Positions 23,042 to 35,036 of a stretch of DNA of 64,000 bases are shown piece by piece (position 1 is the stretch's first letter; every line of letters starts with the position of its first letter). The DNA comes from Garcia nutans (taxonomy: Eukaryota > Streptophyta > Magnoliopsida > Malpighiales > Euphorbiaceae). The stretch is taken from contig CANTUV010000015.1 in NCBI GenBank assembly GCA_947685225.1, positions 5,642,001 through 5,706,000 on the forward strand, given 5' to 3'. Both the position numbers and the translations under genes were made by a program. The notes under the pieces were generated by a model. The model did no database searches and was not told where the DNA came from. It was given only the letters and a program-made list of their open reading frames with translations.

Positions 23042-25607
23042 TGTAACACCCCCATATCCAATGCACACACACTACAACCACAACAATGTAGCATAGGTGC
23101 ACCAAATATAGGGATGCTACGGTTTTCTTAACATTCAAAACACTTTAAATTTAATACAACACCCTTATCATTATACATTATAGAAAAGTAGATCATTTAC
23201 TTATAAAACAAAACATATTATATATATATACATTTAAATATTACACAGCGGAAGTTATACAATATGTACATATTTACATATTAAACATTTCTTTACAAAA
23301 TATAAAGAAGTATACATGATTGGCAATTCTGCTCTGATCTTTAAGCTCCCAAAATGGATTCTTCAAGGTCTACTCTCACTTGGTCTTGATGAACTCTCGG
23401 GTTCAACTCTATAAACTCTATTACCTGCGCGATTAAACACTATCGCGCTAAGCCAACGGCTTAGTAAGATAAAACATGCTAATGGTATGCTTTAATGTAA
23501 TGCAATGCCACATATGTTATTGATAAGATCAACATCATAAATATAAAGTTAACCACATAATTATGCATTTCACAAATCATAGTCATATGAGCATACCACA
23601 ATTCAACATCTTTCCACATTCAACATTAATCAATCATACTCAATAACAACATCTCATTTCATTAATTAATAATATTATTTAGGACATTCATATAACCTTG
23701 ACACCTATGGGCCCAACAAGTATTTAATACGATATTCAGAGTTCAGAGTTACTGCTTTGGTTCATAGTCACAATAATCACGCCCGTAGGCAATGTATATA
23801 CATGTATCTCTATCCATGGATAGTGTAACAGACCCAGTCTCTTGGACCATCACTCAACACATATGAGAAGATCCTCAACCCAGCAAGACTGTTACAAATC
23901 ATATATCTCATATTCACAATTCTCATAGTGTAACAGACCCAGTCTCTTGGACCATCAACTCAACACATATGAGGAGATCCTCAACCCGGCAAGACTGTTA
24001 CCTTTCATCATTTCTTAGGCATGCCACCCAAATCCAGAACTCTGAAACTGAATAACATATTAAACAAACAATTCATTTATTATATAGTTACCATTTCCAT
24101 TCTTAAATTCTCATCACATTTAGGTAAACATGCCTTCTTTCTTTCAATATCATCATCATAGCCAATCACAATGCATAACATAACATTGTTCAATCTCAAC
24201 AATGCAATTAGGGCAAAGAACAATTGATATGATTCATAGTTTTAGGACCTTACACATGCATTTGATTATATCATTCATTGATTCAAGTGTGTTTAAAGTG
24301 TTTAGGGTTAGGTTTAAGGACCAACCTACCTTTGGAGAACCAAAGCAATGCAAAAAGAACAAAGAATTAAAACCCTAACCCACACAATTGAGGGACACGG
24401 GCAGCCACTTGAGGGACACGGTTAGGGCAATTCAACCACTTCACAACCTAATCCAAAAGGAATATTAGCAAAATGACCATATGAATAGTACATTCTGGTT
24501 TTAGACTCCATTTTATCCTTATTTTGAAAAATTGTATAAAATAATCTACTTGACTAAAAATTCTAAAATTTTTACAGAATTTAGTTTGGTATCTTAAAAT
24601 CATTCCTTTAAAATTTCAGATCAAACTGAACACAAAATCTTGGTCAAATAGTTCACCTAACCAGACTGCCCCAATTGCCCTGCATCCTGGCAGCAGTTCT
24701 GAACTTTGTGAATTCCATAAATCAAATTCAATCAACGTGGTTCCAAGTTTTTTTTCTCAAATACTAGACTCACTAAGAAACAACATATCCAAAATTCAAT
24801 TGGATATGATTTTTCTACATTTTATTAAAAATCCCGAAATATAGCTGTCTCAGTTAAGGTACCTGCTGGAACAGGTCTAATAAAAATAATCTTTCTAAAC
24901 TCATAACCATTCCAAAATCGAATCAACATATTTTTCAGTCATTGTAGACTCATAGAGGCACAACATATCAAAAATTCACTTCAAGAACATTTTTCTATAA
25001 TTAATTAAAAATCATACAAGTCACAGCCTTTACTAATTGTAAAACAGAAGAAAATTTCACTAAACACAACTCTTACTCTAAGAGAAAACTTACCTTAAAT
25101 GAAGAAATCCACAAATCTCTAACCAAAACCCTTGCTTCCTTCTTCAAATTGCTTCAAGCCTCAAGATCACCTCTCTTTCTCTCTTTGTCTATGGAGAATC
25201 CGGCCACACATGAAGAGAAGAAGAAAATATGAAGAGCAAAGTCAAATTTGGCTTCTTATATCCATCAAGTGTTTTTAACCTTGCAATTACTAAAACACCC
25301 TTCACCATTTAACTAACCTTTTGTCTCATATGTGCCCAATTAAGTAATCTCACATGCCACATAAAAATATCCTCTTGCATTGACCAACCCTTTTGACCAA
25401 TGTATATGTTAATTATATCATCATATAAACAACATATACATTTGTCTCTAAACCCTAAATTTCTTCTCCAAAACACATATACATATACATTCTCTTCCCA
25501 TTTCTTTTCTCTTACAATATAACACATATATTCAATCCAATATATAACAACAACAACACTAACAACAACATAACCAAGACTTCTAGGGCATACATAGGGA
25601 TATTACA
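23042..25607 (-). repeat. 3' LTR of the Tekay element
   Basis: TGTAACACCCCC to GGGATATTACA on the plus strand, equivalent to TGTAATATCC...GGGTGTTACA on the element's strand. It holds two 71-72 bp units with inverted ends GTAACAG...CTGTTAC (23825-23895 and 23930-24001). A weak trace of the GACACGGCC module lies at about 24391-24427. The polypurine tract follows immediately. Confidence 0.95.
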
Positions 25608-25626
25608 ATTCTCCCCCTCTAAAAAG
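25608..25626 (-). other. Tekay polypurine tract
   Basis: On the element's strand it reads TTTTTAGAGGGGGAGAAT directly before the LTR start TGTAATATCC. An identical arrangement is seen at 52171-52189 in the second Tekay element. Confidence 0.9.
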
Positions 25627-25654
25627 AAAATTTCGTCCTCGAAATTACCTGATA

Positions 25655-28600
25655 TCAAAGCTGAAACAATTGCGGATATTGTTCTTGCATAGATTGTTCA
25701 CTTTCCCAAGTTGCTTCTTCTTTACCATGATTCTTCCATAGAACTTTCGCCAATGGCACACTCTTGTTCCTCAACTCTTTCACTTCTTGTGCCAAGATAG
25801 CAACTGGTTCCTCTTCAAATGTCAAGTCTGAGCTCACTTCAATAGACTCAAATGGCAACACATGAGATGGATCTGACCTATATCTCCTCAACATAGAAAC
25901 ATGGAATACATTATGAATACGATCCAACTCAGGTGGCAAAGCAAGTCGATACGCAACTGGCCCAACTCTTTCTAACACTTCATACGGCCCAATGAAACGA
26001 GGACTCAATTTTCCTTTCCGACCGAACCTCAAAATCTTCTTCCAAGGAGATACTTTCAAAAACACCTTATCTCCAACATCAAACTCAATGTCTCTCCTTT
26101 TTAGATCTGCATAAGACTTCTGTCTGTCTGAAGCTGCTTTTAACCTGCCTCGAATCAACTTCACTTTTTCTTCAGTTTCTTGAATCAAATCAGGACCAAC
26201 CAACTTATTATCTCCAAGCTCATTCCAACAAAGAGGTGTCCTACACCGTCTGCCATACAATGCTTCAAACGGTGCCATACCAATGCTGGATTGGTGACTG
26301 TTGTTGTAAGCAAACTCCACAAGAGGTAAAAACCTATCCCAACTTCCAGAGAAATCGATGACACAGCTTCTCAACATGTCCTCAATAATCTGTATCACCC
26401 TCTCTGACTGTCCATCCGTCTGTGGATGAAAAGCAGTGCTAAAGTACAGTCGAGAACCCAAAGCACTATGCAAACTCTTCCAAAATCTGGAAGTAAACCT
26501 GGGATCTCGATCAGACACTAAAGAAGTTGGAACACCATGCAGTTTCACAATATCATGGATATACAGCTCAGCCAATCTCTCCAAAGAGTAATCCATTCGA
26601 ACCGGAAGGAAATGAGCTGTCTTAGTCAATCTATCCACAATCACCCATATAGCATCATGCTTCTTTTGTGTCAATGGCAACCCAGACACAAAATCCATTG
26701 TCACTCTTTCCCACTTCCATTCTGGCACTGACAATGGTTGAAGCAACCCGGTTGGAACTTGATGCTCTGCTTTAACCTTCTGACAAGTGAGACATTTCGA
26801 TACAAACTCAGCAATGTCTCTCTTCAAACCAATCCACCAATAATGCTGTCTCAAATCATGATACATCTTCGTATTACCCGGATGCATAGCAAACATTGAC
26901 TGATGAGCTTCTTCTAAAATGACTCTTTTCAAATCAGCATCATCGGGTACACACAATCGGTTCTTAAACCAGAGACTCCCATCATCTTTCACAACAAAAT
27001 CTCTAGTCTTCCCATTCTTGCAATCTGAAATAATCTTCTGAATCTTCATATCAATCAACTGAGCCTCTTTGATCTGATCTAACAAAACTAGTTTCAAAAG
27101 CAACTGTGCCAACAATGCACCATCGTCACAAACTACAAAACTGGCATGCAATGCTCTCAACTCAACAAGCAACGAGAGCGAGTAGACTGTTAAACCAGCT
27201 AAAGACTTCCGACTCAAGGCATCAGCAACAACATTTGCTTTACCTGGATGATAGTCAATCAAGCAGTCATAGTCTTTAATCAATTCTAACCATCTCCTCT
27301 GACGAAGATTGAGTTCTTTCTGGACACCCAAATACTTCAAACTCTTGTGATCAGTGTAGATGAAACATTTCTCCCCAAACAGATAGTGGCGCCAAATCTT
27401 CAATGCAAACACAATGGCAGCCAATTCCAAATCATGGGTCGGATAGTTAAGCTCATGCGGTTTCAACTGCCTAGATGCATAAGCTATAACTTTACCTTCC
27501 TGCATCAATACACACCCCAAACCTCTATGTGAAGCATCACTGTAGATCACATATGGTTTGCCTTCAACAGGTAAAGTAAGAACAGGCGCTTGTGTTAACA
27601 TTTCTCTCAACTGTTCAAAGCTAGCCTGACACTGATCCGTCCACACAAATCTCACTCCCTTACGAAGCAATCTAGTGAGTGGAGTAGCTATCAAAGAAAA
27701 CCCTTTCACAAACCGCCGGTAATAGCCTGCCAAACCCAGAAAACTTCTAATCTCTGTCACAGACTTGGGTGGACTCCAATTTAAAATGGCTTCAACTTTG
27801 CTCGGATCAACTCTGATGCCTTCTGCAGAAACAATATGTCCGAGAAAAGCTACTTGATCCAACCAGAACTCACACTTCGACAATTTGGCAAATAACTGAT
27901 TTTCTCTCAAAATCTGCAACACAATCCGCAGATGCATATCATGTTCCTCTTCATTCCGCGAATACACCAGTATATCATCAATGAAGACCACTACAAACTG
28001 ATCCAAATAGGGCCTAAACACCCTATTCATCAAATCCATAAAAGCTGCAGGTGCATTCGTCAGACCAAAAGGCATAACTAAAAACTCATAATGCCCATAC
28101 CTGGTCCGAAAAGCGGTCTTAGGAACATCTTCAGCTTTGACTCTCAACTGATGGTACCCAGATCTCAAATCAATTTTAGAAAACACAGCTGCACCCTTCA
28201 ATTGATCAAAGAGGTCATCAATTCTAGGCAAAGGATATTTATTTTTAATAGTCACCTTGTTCAATTGCCTATAATCGATACACAACCTCATAGTACCATC
28301 TTTCTTCTTCACAAATAGCACAGGAGCTCCCCAAGGAGAAACACTGGGGCGAATAAATCCTTTGTCCAACAACTCCTGTAATTGCACTTTCAACTCCCTC
28401 AATTCTGCTGGTGCCATTCTATAAGGAGTAATGGAGATAGGAGTGGTACTAGGCAACAATTCAATACCGAACTCCACCTCTCTCTCAGGAGGTAACCCTG
28501 GCAACTCCTCTGGAAATACATCCGGGAACTCAGCAACTGTGGCAATGCTATCAATAGGGGAACCCTTCACTCTAGTATCCACCACATGAGCAAGATAGGC

Positions 28601-29155
28601 TTCACACCCCTTTCTGATCAACCTCCTGGCTACAACAGCTGAAACAAATAAGGAGGCTAGCTGTTCCTGCTCATTAGATACTATCACCTCTCTACCATCA
28701 CCCGTTCTCAAAGAAACAATTTTCTTTTTACAATCCACCACAGCTCCATGTCGAGATAGCCAATCCATACCTAAGATCACGTCATATTCCTTAAATGGCA
28801 TCTCAATCAAATCCCCAAGGAACTCCTCACCCTGCACCACTACTGCACTATCTCTATGCACCTTACTCACAACCACACTATGCCCTAACGGATTTGTCAC
28901 CAACACATCAAATCCTAGGGACTCAGCATGCAAATCAGATATAGGCAAAACAGATACACTAACATATGAATGTGTGGAACCCGGATCAATCAAAGCAAGT
29001 ACTGAAATATCAAATAAAGAAAAAGTACCAGCTATGACTGCCGATGCATCTGGCTGCCTCTGCATAACATACATCCTCTGGGAAGATCCAACCTCCTCTG
29101 GTCTACCCTCTCTGGATGTAGCACCTCCTCTAGAACTGTACCCTGGTCTACCTCC
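25655..29155 (-). CDS. Tekay chromovirus pol: protease, RT, RNase H, integrase, chromodomain
   Basis: One uninterrupted minus-strand frame follows the TGA at 29156-29158. The first Met is at 29074, giving 1139 residues. Numbered from that Met: protease with DPGSTHS near residue 32, reverse transcriptase with VFIDDIL near 365, RNase H with YSDAS near 510, and the integrase HHCC finger near 730-775 (HPGNTKMYHD, CLTCQK). The integrase catalytic core follows, with Asp near 792 (VTMDFVSG), Asp near 851 (SDRDPRF) and Glu near 885 (DGQSERV). A GPY/F module lies near 1028 and a chromodomain from about 1085 to the end (EPVAILAQEV, then LVLWKNH-like and EATWE segments). It is the same frame as gag, so the usual product would be one polyprotein. 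It carries the domains for reverse transcription and integration, and the chromodomain of such elements reads histone marks to steer insertion. No damage to catalytic residues is seen. Confidence 0.95.
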   Translation of the reverse strand, partial: GGRPGYSSRGGATSREGRPEEVGSSQRMYVMQRQPDASAVIAGTFSLFDISVLALIDPGSTHSYVSVSVLPISDLHAESLGFDVLVTNPLGHSVVVSKVHRDSAVVVQGEEFLGDLIEMPFKEYDVILGMDWLSRHGAVVDCKKKIVSLRTGDGREVIVSNEQEQLASLFVSAVVARRLIRKGCEAYLAHVVDTRVKGSPIDSIATVAEFPDVFPEELPGLPPEREVEFGIELLPSTTPISITPYRMAPAELRELKVQLQELLDKGFIRPSVSPWGAPVLFVKKKDGTMRLCIDYRQLNKVTIKNKYPLPRIDDLFDQLKGAAVFSKIDLRSGYHQLRVKAEDVPKTAFRTRYGHYEFLVMPFGLTNAPAAFMDLMNRVFRPYLDQFVVVFIDDILVYSRNEEEHDMHLRIVLQILRENQLFAKLSKCEFWLDQVAFLGHIVSAEGIRVDPSKVEAILNWSPPKSVTEIRSFLGLAGYYRRFVKGFSLIATPLTRLLRKGVRFVWTDQCQASFEQLREMLTQAPVLTLPVEGKPYVIYSDASHRGLGCVLMQEGKVIAYASRQLKPHELNYPTHDLELAAIVFALKIWRHYLFGEKCFIYTDHKSLKYLGVQKELNLRQRRWLELIKDYDCLIDYHPGKANVVADALSRKSLAGLTVYSLSLLVELRALHASFVVCDDGALLAQLLLKLVLLDQIKEAQLIDMKIQKIISDCKNGKTRDFVVKDDGSLWFKNRLCVPDDADLKRVILEEAHQSMFAMHPGNTKMYHDLRQHYWWIGLKRDIAEFVSKCLTCQKVKAEHQVPTGLLQPLSVPEWKWERVTMDFVSGLPLTQKKHDAIWVIVDRLTKTAHFLPVRMDYSLERLAELYIHDIVKLHGVPTSLVSDRDPRFTSRFWKSLHSALGSRLYFSTAFHPQTDGQSERVIQIIEDMLRSCVIDFSGSWDRFLPLVEFAYNNSHQSSIGMAPFEALYGRRCRTPLCWNELGDNKLVGPDLIQETEEKVKLIRGRLKAASDRQKSYADLKRRDIEFDVGDKVFLKVSPWKKILRFGRKGKLSPRFIGPYEVLERVGPVAYRLALPPELDRIHNVFHVSMLRRYRSDPSHVLPFESIEVSSDLTFEEEPVAILAQEVKELRNKSVPLAKVLWKNHGKEEATWESEQSMQEQYPQLFQL

Positions 29156-30301
29156 TCAGCTGGCACCTCTGCCTCCTCTGCCTCCCCTCACACTAGCTCG
29201 AGAAGCAGCAGAATCAACTGGCATCTGCTCCTGCCTCTCAGGACAGTCTCTCACAAAGTGGTCAGGTGATCCACACCTGAAGCATACCCCTGATCTACTA
29301 AGCCTCCAACAAACGCCCCCATGTCTTCCACCACACTGGTTACACACAGGTAAGGTGGATCTCTGAACTCCAGGAGTAGGAGCACTCGCTACTGAAGCTG
29401 CAGGTCTAAATCTCTGTCTCTGGAACTGCACTGACCTACCAGCTAACCTCTGACTCCTACTAACTCTAGGAACAAAGCTTCCTTTACCTCTTTTAACAGA
29501 AGAAGACCCTGCCTCAAACTGGGGCCTCCTAACCCTAACCTCTTCCTCTGAAGCAGCTGCAATAACTCGAGCTCGCTCTACACTTCGAGCTGCTGCCACA
29601 AGCTGTGAGAAATCCTGATATCTGGATCCAGCCACTAAGCACATGATCGAGGGCCTCAATCCCTCCTCAAATCGCCGACATCTATCAATCTCATCAGCAA
29701 TAATACCTCCAGCATACTGACTCAGTCGAATAAACTCAACTTCATACTCAGTTACAGTCTTGCTATCTTGCTTCAAGCTTAAGAACTCCATCTTCTTCAT
29801 GTCTTTATACTCCCTAGGAGTATACTTCAACTCAAATTCCCTCAGAAAATCCGCATAAGACAAGGTTGGTGGATCATCCATAGAATGGGGCACCGTCTTC
29901 CACCAATCGTAGGCGTCCTTCTGTAGCAAAGATCTTGCATAGTCAAATTTTTCCTCAGGGGTGGCTTGTAACTGAATAAAGATCCTCTGTACTTTGTCAA
30001 GCCACTGCTCTGCTATAGCTGGGTCAGTAGTACCAAGGAAATCCTCCGCTCCATACTTCCTTAGTTTATCATAATGCCTCACAGATACCAAAGGCTGAGG
30101 GGGTGGTGGCACTGGTTGCACTGGTGCTTGTCTCATAACTTCCATCATATGTCTAAACCAGGCTGGCGGAACCTCCTCTCCAGCTGGTCTACCCGACACC
30201 GAAGCAGGTGCCTCCTCAACACTATCAACTCTAGCTCCCTCAGCAGGAGCGATGCTCTCAGCACTACCCTCAACTGACTGTCGCGAGTGAGAATCCATCA
30301 C
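29156..30301 (-). CDS. Tekay chromovirus gag, 381 residues
   Basis: Minus-strand ATG at 30301-30299, about 150 nt downstream of the primer site. A low-complexity N-terminus is followed by the capsid-type retrotransposon gag domain (residues about 75-250: YGAEDFLGT, WLDKVQRIF, KDAYDWWKTV, FELKYTPREY). A basic linker then leads to a CCHC knuckle near residue 339 (CFRCGSPDHFVRDC) and an Arg/Gly-rich tail. A TGA ends it. Beyond the TGA the same frame continues with a G/R-rich linker into protease, and the homologous second Tekay copy reads through this position. The stop is therefore probably a CGA-to-TGA mutation that separates gag from pol. Confidence 0.93.
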   Translation of the reverse strand: MMDSHSRQSVEGSAESIAPAEGARVDSVEEAPASVSGRPAGEEVPPAWFRHMMEVMRQAPVQPVPPPPQPLVSVRHYDKLRKYGAEDFLGTTDPAIAEQWLDKVQRIFIQLQATPEEKFDYARSLLQKDAYDWWKTVPHSMDDPPTLSYADFLREFELKYTPREYKDMKKMEFLSLKQDSKTVTEYEVEFIRLSQYAGGIIADEIDRCRRFEEGLRPSIMCLVAGSRYQDFSQLVAAARSVERARVIAAASEEEVRVRRPQFEAGSSSVKRGKGSFVPRVSRSQRLAGRSVQFQRQRFRPAASVASAPTPGVQRSTLPVCNQCGGRHGGVCWRLSRSGVCFRCGSPDHFVRDCPERQEQMPVDSAASRASVRGGRGGRGAS

Positions 30302-30448
30302 AACCTAACACTGCAAACACAGTAGAATACTTCTTATTAAAGATCAGAGGTTGCCAATCCCAAACATATATTTTATTTCAAAACCAACTTTTTAAGTAAA
30401 AATATTCTTTTTATTACATTTTACCTAGGCTGAGAATCTCAAACCTAG
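30302..30448 (-). other. Tekay leader between primer site and gag
   Basis: Short AT-rich non-coding stretch, normal for the family. A closely similar sequence occurs at 56119-56268. Confidence 0.7.
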
Positions 30449-30460
30449 GCTCTGATACCA
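30449..30460 (-). other. Tekay primer binding site (initiator tRNA-Met)
   Basis: GCTCTGATACCA on the plus strand (TGGTATCAGAGC on the element's strand), seven bases from the 5' LTR. Perfect match. Confidence 0.92.
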
Positions 30461-30467
30461 AAACAAT

Positions 30468-33034
30468 TGTAACACCCCCATATCCAATGCACACACACTA
30501 CAACCACAACAATGTAGCATAGGTGCACCAAATATAGGGATGCTACGGTTTTCTTAACATTCAAAACACTTTAAATTTAATACAACACCCTTATCATTAT
30601 ACATTATAGAAAAGTAGATCATTTACTTATAAAACAAAACATATTATATATATATATACATTTAAATATTACACAGCGGAAGTTATACAATATGTACATA
30701 TTTACATATTAAACATTTCTTTACAAAATATAAAGAAGTATACATGATTGGCAATTCTGCTCTGATCTTTAAGCTCCCAAAATGGATTCTTCAAGGTCTA
30801 CTCTCACTTGGTCTTGATCAACTCTCGGGTTCAACTCTATCAACTCTATTACCTGCGCGATTAAACACTATCGCGCTAAGCCAACGGCTTAGTAAGATAA
30901 AACATGCTAATGGTATGCTTTAATGTAATGCAATGCCACATATGTTATTGATAAGATCAACATCATAAATATAAAGTTAACCACATAATTATGCATTTCA
31001 CAAATCATAGTCATATGAGCATACCACAATTCAACATCTTTCCACATTCAACATTAATCAATCATACTCAATAACAACATCTCATTTCATTAATTAATAA
31101 TATTATTTAGGACATTCATATAACCTTGACACCTATGGGCCCAACAAGTATTTAATACGATATTCAGAGTTCAGAGTTACTGCTTTGGTTCATAGTCACA
31201 ATAATCACGCCCGTAGGCAATGTATATACATGTATCTCTATCCATGGATAGTGTAACAAACCCAGTCTCTTGGACCATCACTCAACACATATGAGAAGAT
31301 CCTCAACCCAGCAAGACTGTTACAAATCATATATCTCATATTCACAATTCTCATAGTGTAACAGACCCAGTCTCTTGGACCATCAACTCAACACATATGA
31401 GGAGATCCTCAACCCGGCAAGACTGTTACCTTTCATCATTTCTTAGGCATGCCACCCAAATCCAGAACTCTGAAACTGAATAACATATTAAACAAACAAT
31501 TCATTTATTATATAGTTACCATTTCCATTCTTAAATTCTCATCACATTTAGGTAAACATGCCTTCTTTCTTTCAATATCATCATCATAGCCAATCACAAT
31601 GCATAACATAACATTGTTCAATCTCAACAATGCAATTAGGGAAAAGAACAATTGATATGATTCATAGTTTTAGGACCTTACACATGCATTTGATTATATC
31701 ATTCATTGATTCAAGTGTGTTTAAAGTGTTTAGGGTTAGGTTTAAGGACCAACCTACCTTTGGAGAACCAAAGCAATGCAAAAAGAACAAAGAATTAAAA
31801 CCCTAACCCACACAATTGAGGGACACGGGCAGCCACTTGAGGGACACGGTTAGGGCAATTCAACCACTTCACAACCTAATCCAAAAGGAATATTAGCAAA
31901 ATGACCATATGAATAGTACATTCTGGTTTTAGACTCCATTTTATCCTTATTTGAAAAATTGTATAAAATAATCTACTTGACTAAAAATTCTAAACTTTTT
32001 ACAGAATTTAGTTTTGTATCTTAAAATCATTCCTTTAAAATTTCAGATCAAACTGAACACAAAATCTTGGTCAAATAGTTCACCTAACCAGACTGCCCCA
32101 ATTGCCCTGCATCCTGGCAGCAGTTCTGAACTTTGTGAATTCCATAAATCAAATTCAATCAACGTGGTTCCAAGTTATTTTTCTCAAATACTAGACTCAC
32201 TAAGCAACAACATATCCAAAATTCAATTGGATATGATTTTTCTACATTTTATTAAAAATCCCGAAATATAGCTGTCTCAGTTAAGGTACCTGCTGGAACA
32301 GGTCTAATAAAAATAATCTTTCTAAACTCATAACCATTCGAAAATCGAATCAACATATTTTTCAGTCATTCTAAACTCATAGAGGCACAACATATCAAAA
32401 ATTCACTTCAAGAACATTTTTCTATAATTAATTAAAAATCATACAAGTCACAGCCTTTACTAATTGTAAAACAGAAGAAAATTTCACTAAACACAACTCT
32501 TACTCTAAGAGAAAACTTACCTTAAATGAAGAAATCCACAAATCTCTAACCAAAACCCTTGCTTCCTTCTTCAAATTGCTTCAAGCCTCAAGATCACCTC
32601 TCTTTCTCTCTTTGTCTATGGAGAATCCGGCCACACATGAAGAGAAGAAGAAAATATGAAGAGCAAAGTCAAATTTGGCTTCTTATATCCATCAAGTGTT
32701 TTTAACCTTGCAATTACTAAAACACCCTTCACCATTTAACTAACCTTTTGTCTCATATGTGCCCAATTAAGTAATCTCACATGCCACATAAAAATATCCT
32801 CTTGCATTGACCAACCCTTTTGACCAATGTATATGTTAATTATATCATCATATAAACAACATATACATTTGTCTCTAAACCCTAAATTTCTTCTCTAAAA
32901 CACATATAAATATACATTCTCTTCCCATTTCTTTTCTCTTACAATATAACACATATATTCAATCCAATATATAACAACAACAACACTAACAACAACATAA
33001 CCAAGACTTCTAGGGCATACATAGGGATATTACA
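30468..33034 (-). repeat. 5' LTR of the Tekay element
   Basis: 2567 bp, nearly identical to 23042-25607. Differences seen include one extra TA in a TA run, GACCC/AACCC near 31260 and scattered substitutions. It is followed by the ATTTC target duplication. Confidence 0.95.
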
Positions 33035-33141
33035 ATTTCAATCAACTGGGTCTTCATAATTTCAACCAATTGATCTCGTAGCTCGGCCATCCTAGCTTTG
33101 ACAACTTCATCGATGATGTCCCTTAGCTAGTTTGCATCCAT
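33035..33141 (-). pseudogene. Ogre-like gag N-terminus
   Basis: The minus-strand ATG at 33141-33139 reads MDAN and then a TAG. The frame continues with LRDIIDEVVKARMAELRDQ and on into the Tekay insertion point, from where it rejoins the frame at 23041. The stop fits CAG-to-TAG. A helical, possibly coiled-coil N-terminus is suggested by the heptad-like pattern. Confidence 0.65.
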
Positions 33142-35036
33142 CCTTCCAATGAAGTACTTGAATCGAAATCAATATTGTAGTTGGTATCGTTGTATGCTCT
33201 TGAATTGTTGTACTTCAGGTCTATGAGCCAGAAAGGATCAATGATATGAGATGCAAATTTATGCATGTACGCATGTATGAACGAACAATCAACGAAGAAA
33301 GATAATTAGGACGTTCCTTCCAACCTTATAACATCCACACACGAATGGCGAGTCTCTTTTTCCTAGGTATATGGTTAACAAAATACCAACACGGGGTATC
33401 TTGCTTTCGAATAATTCCCTCGGACGTTTCAACCAATAGTTATATTTTCGAAAATGGAAATCAATCCATGATAATTCCCATTAATTAGGTTTTAATCCAT
33501 TAAACCAACTAAAGTAGATTTTATGTTATGTTGGATTAAAATGAAATTAAGAGGTTTATTATAAATATATTTCTCACTTGAAAAAGTAACTAATGATTCA
33601 TGCCAAAAACAAGCCCATGGTTAATTTGTTCTTAGTGTAAACTAGGCCCACAATTGATTTTTGGTATTTCATAATTGACCTAAATATTTTTGCAAGCTCT
33701 TTGTAAAAAATGGTTTGGTGAAAATAGTTTTGTTTCTAAGCCCATTGTAAAAGATTTTAGAAAAATGGATTTTGGACTTACTATTTGGGCCATGGGCCAA
33801 AAATTTTTTTGACTTGTTTTTAGAAAAAATCTTATGTCCAAAGACCATCTTGAAAAATTTTGAAAATATCTTTGGTCTTTTGGATTTTAAAGAAAAATTT
33901 ATTTTTAGCTTACAATATACTTAGGTCATATTAGAAAAAGAACAAACCAAATAGGCCATGATTTAGACTAAGATAAACTAACCATAGTCAAACAACATGC
34001 ATTTAGGGTAAAACCTAAGGAAAGTAACTAGGACAATTACTTGAGCTTTAGTCTTTGGGTTAAAAGGCTGAGGTTCTCATAGCAAGTATATACCAAATGG
34101 TACGAGGCTATGAGTGGTTATGCCATGCTCGATCTCCATACCTTGAGTGAAAGTATGGTATCCCTCACATAATACAACACGGGTAACACAGGCGTCCTAA
34201 CTCACGCACACAATGCAATCTAATATGATGCAATGGATAATATCATTATAAGAAAGAATAGAATAATAAAAAGAATAAAATGAAATTAAGAGGTTTATTA
34301 TAAATATATTTCTCACTTGAAAAAGTAACTAATGATTCATGCCAAAAACAAGCCCATGGTTAATTTGTTCTTAGTGTAAACTAGGCCCACAATTGATTTT
34401 TGGTATTTCATAATTGACCTAAATATTTTTGCAAGCTCTTTGTAAAAAATGGTTTGGTGAAAATAGTTTTGTTTCTAAGCCCATTGTAAAAGATTTTAGA
34501 AAAATGGATTTTGGACTTACTATTTGGGCCAACGGCCAAAAAATTTTTTGACTTGTTTTTAGAAAAAATCTTATGTCCAAAGACCATCTTGAAAAATTTT
34601 GAAAATATCTTTGGTCTTTTGGATTTTAAAGAAAAATTTATTTTGAGCTTACAATATACTTAGGTCATATTAGAAAAAGAACAAACCAAATAGGCCATGA
34701 TTTAGACTAAGATAAACTAACCATAGTCAAACAACATGCATTTAGGGTAAAACCTAAGGAAAGTAACTAGGACAATTACTTGAGCTTTAGTCTTTGGGTT
34801 AAAAGGCTTAGGTTCTCATAGCAAGTATATACCAAATGGTACGAGGCTATGAGTGGTTATGCCATGCTCGATCTCCATACCTTGAGTGAAAGTATGGTAT
34901 CCCTCACATAATACAACACGGGTAACACAGGCGTCCTAACTCACGCACACAATGCAATCTAATATGATGCAATGGATAATATCATTATAAGAAAGAATAG
35001 AATAATAAAAAGACCAACGGAATCAACTTCTCTTAT
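33142..35036 (-). other. Ogre-like leader containing a tandem duplication
   Basis: Non-coding leader of 1.9 kb between primer site and gag. 1.47 kb of it is a two-copy tandem repeat (next entry). The unique part next to gag (33142-33540) shows no conserved frame. A homologous leader starts at 63328 in the second Ogre-like element. Confidence 0.75.
33541..35013 (-). repeat. Tandem duplication, two copies of a 739-bp leader block
   Basis: ATGAAATTAAGAGGTTTATT occurs at 33541 and again at 34280, and the two blocks (33541-34279, 34280-35013) stay near-identical throughout. Only isolated differences are seen (for example GGGCCATGGGCC against GGGCCAACGGCC). The low divergence indicates a recent duplication. 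Confidence 0.95.

Larger units (their letters stand above)
23042..33034 (-). mobile_element. Near-intact Tekay/Del-type chromovirus, 10.0 kb
   Basis: LTRs of 2566 and 2567 bp, primer site, gag, pol with chromodomain, and polypurine tract, all on the minus strand, flanked by a perfect target duplication ATTTC (23037-23041 and 33035-33039). It interrupts the gag of the Ogre-like element, whose frame reads through once it is removed. By eye the two LTRs differ at only about 15-20 positions, making this the youngest large insertion here. The single visible coding lesion is the TGA at 29156-29158. Confidence 0.96.
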
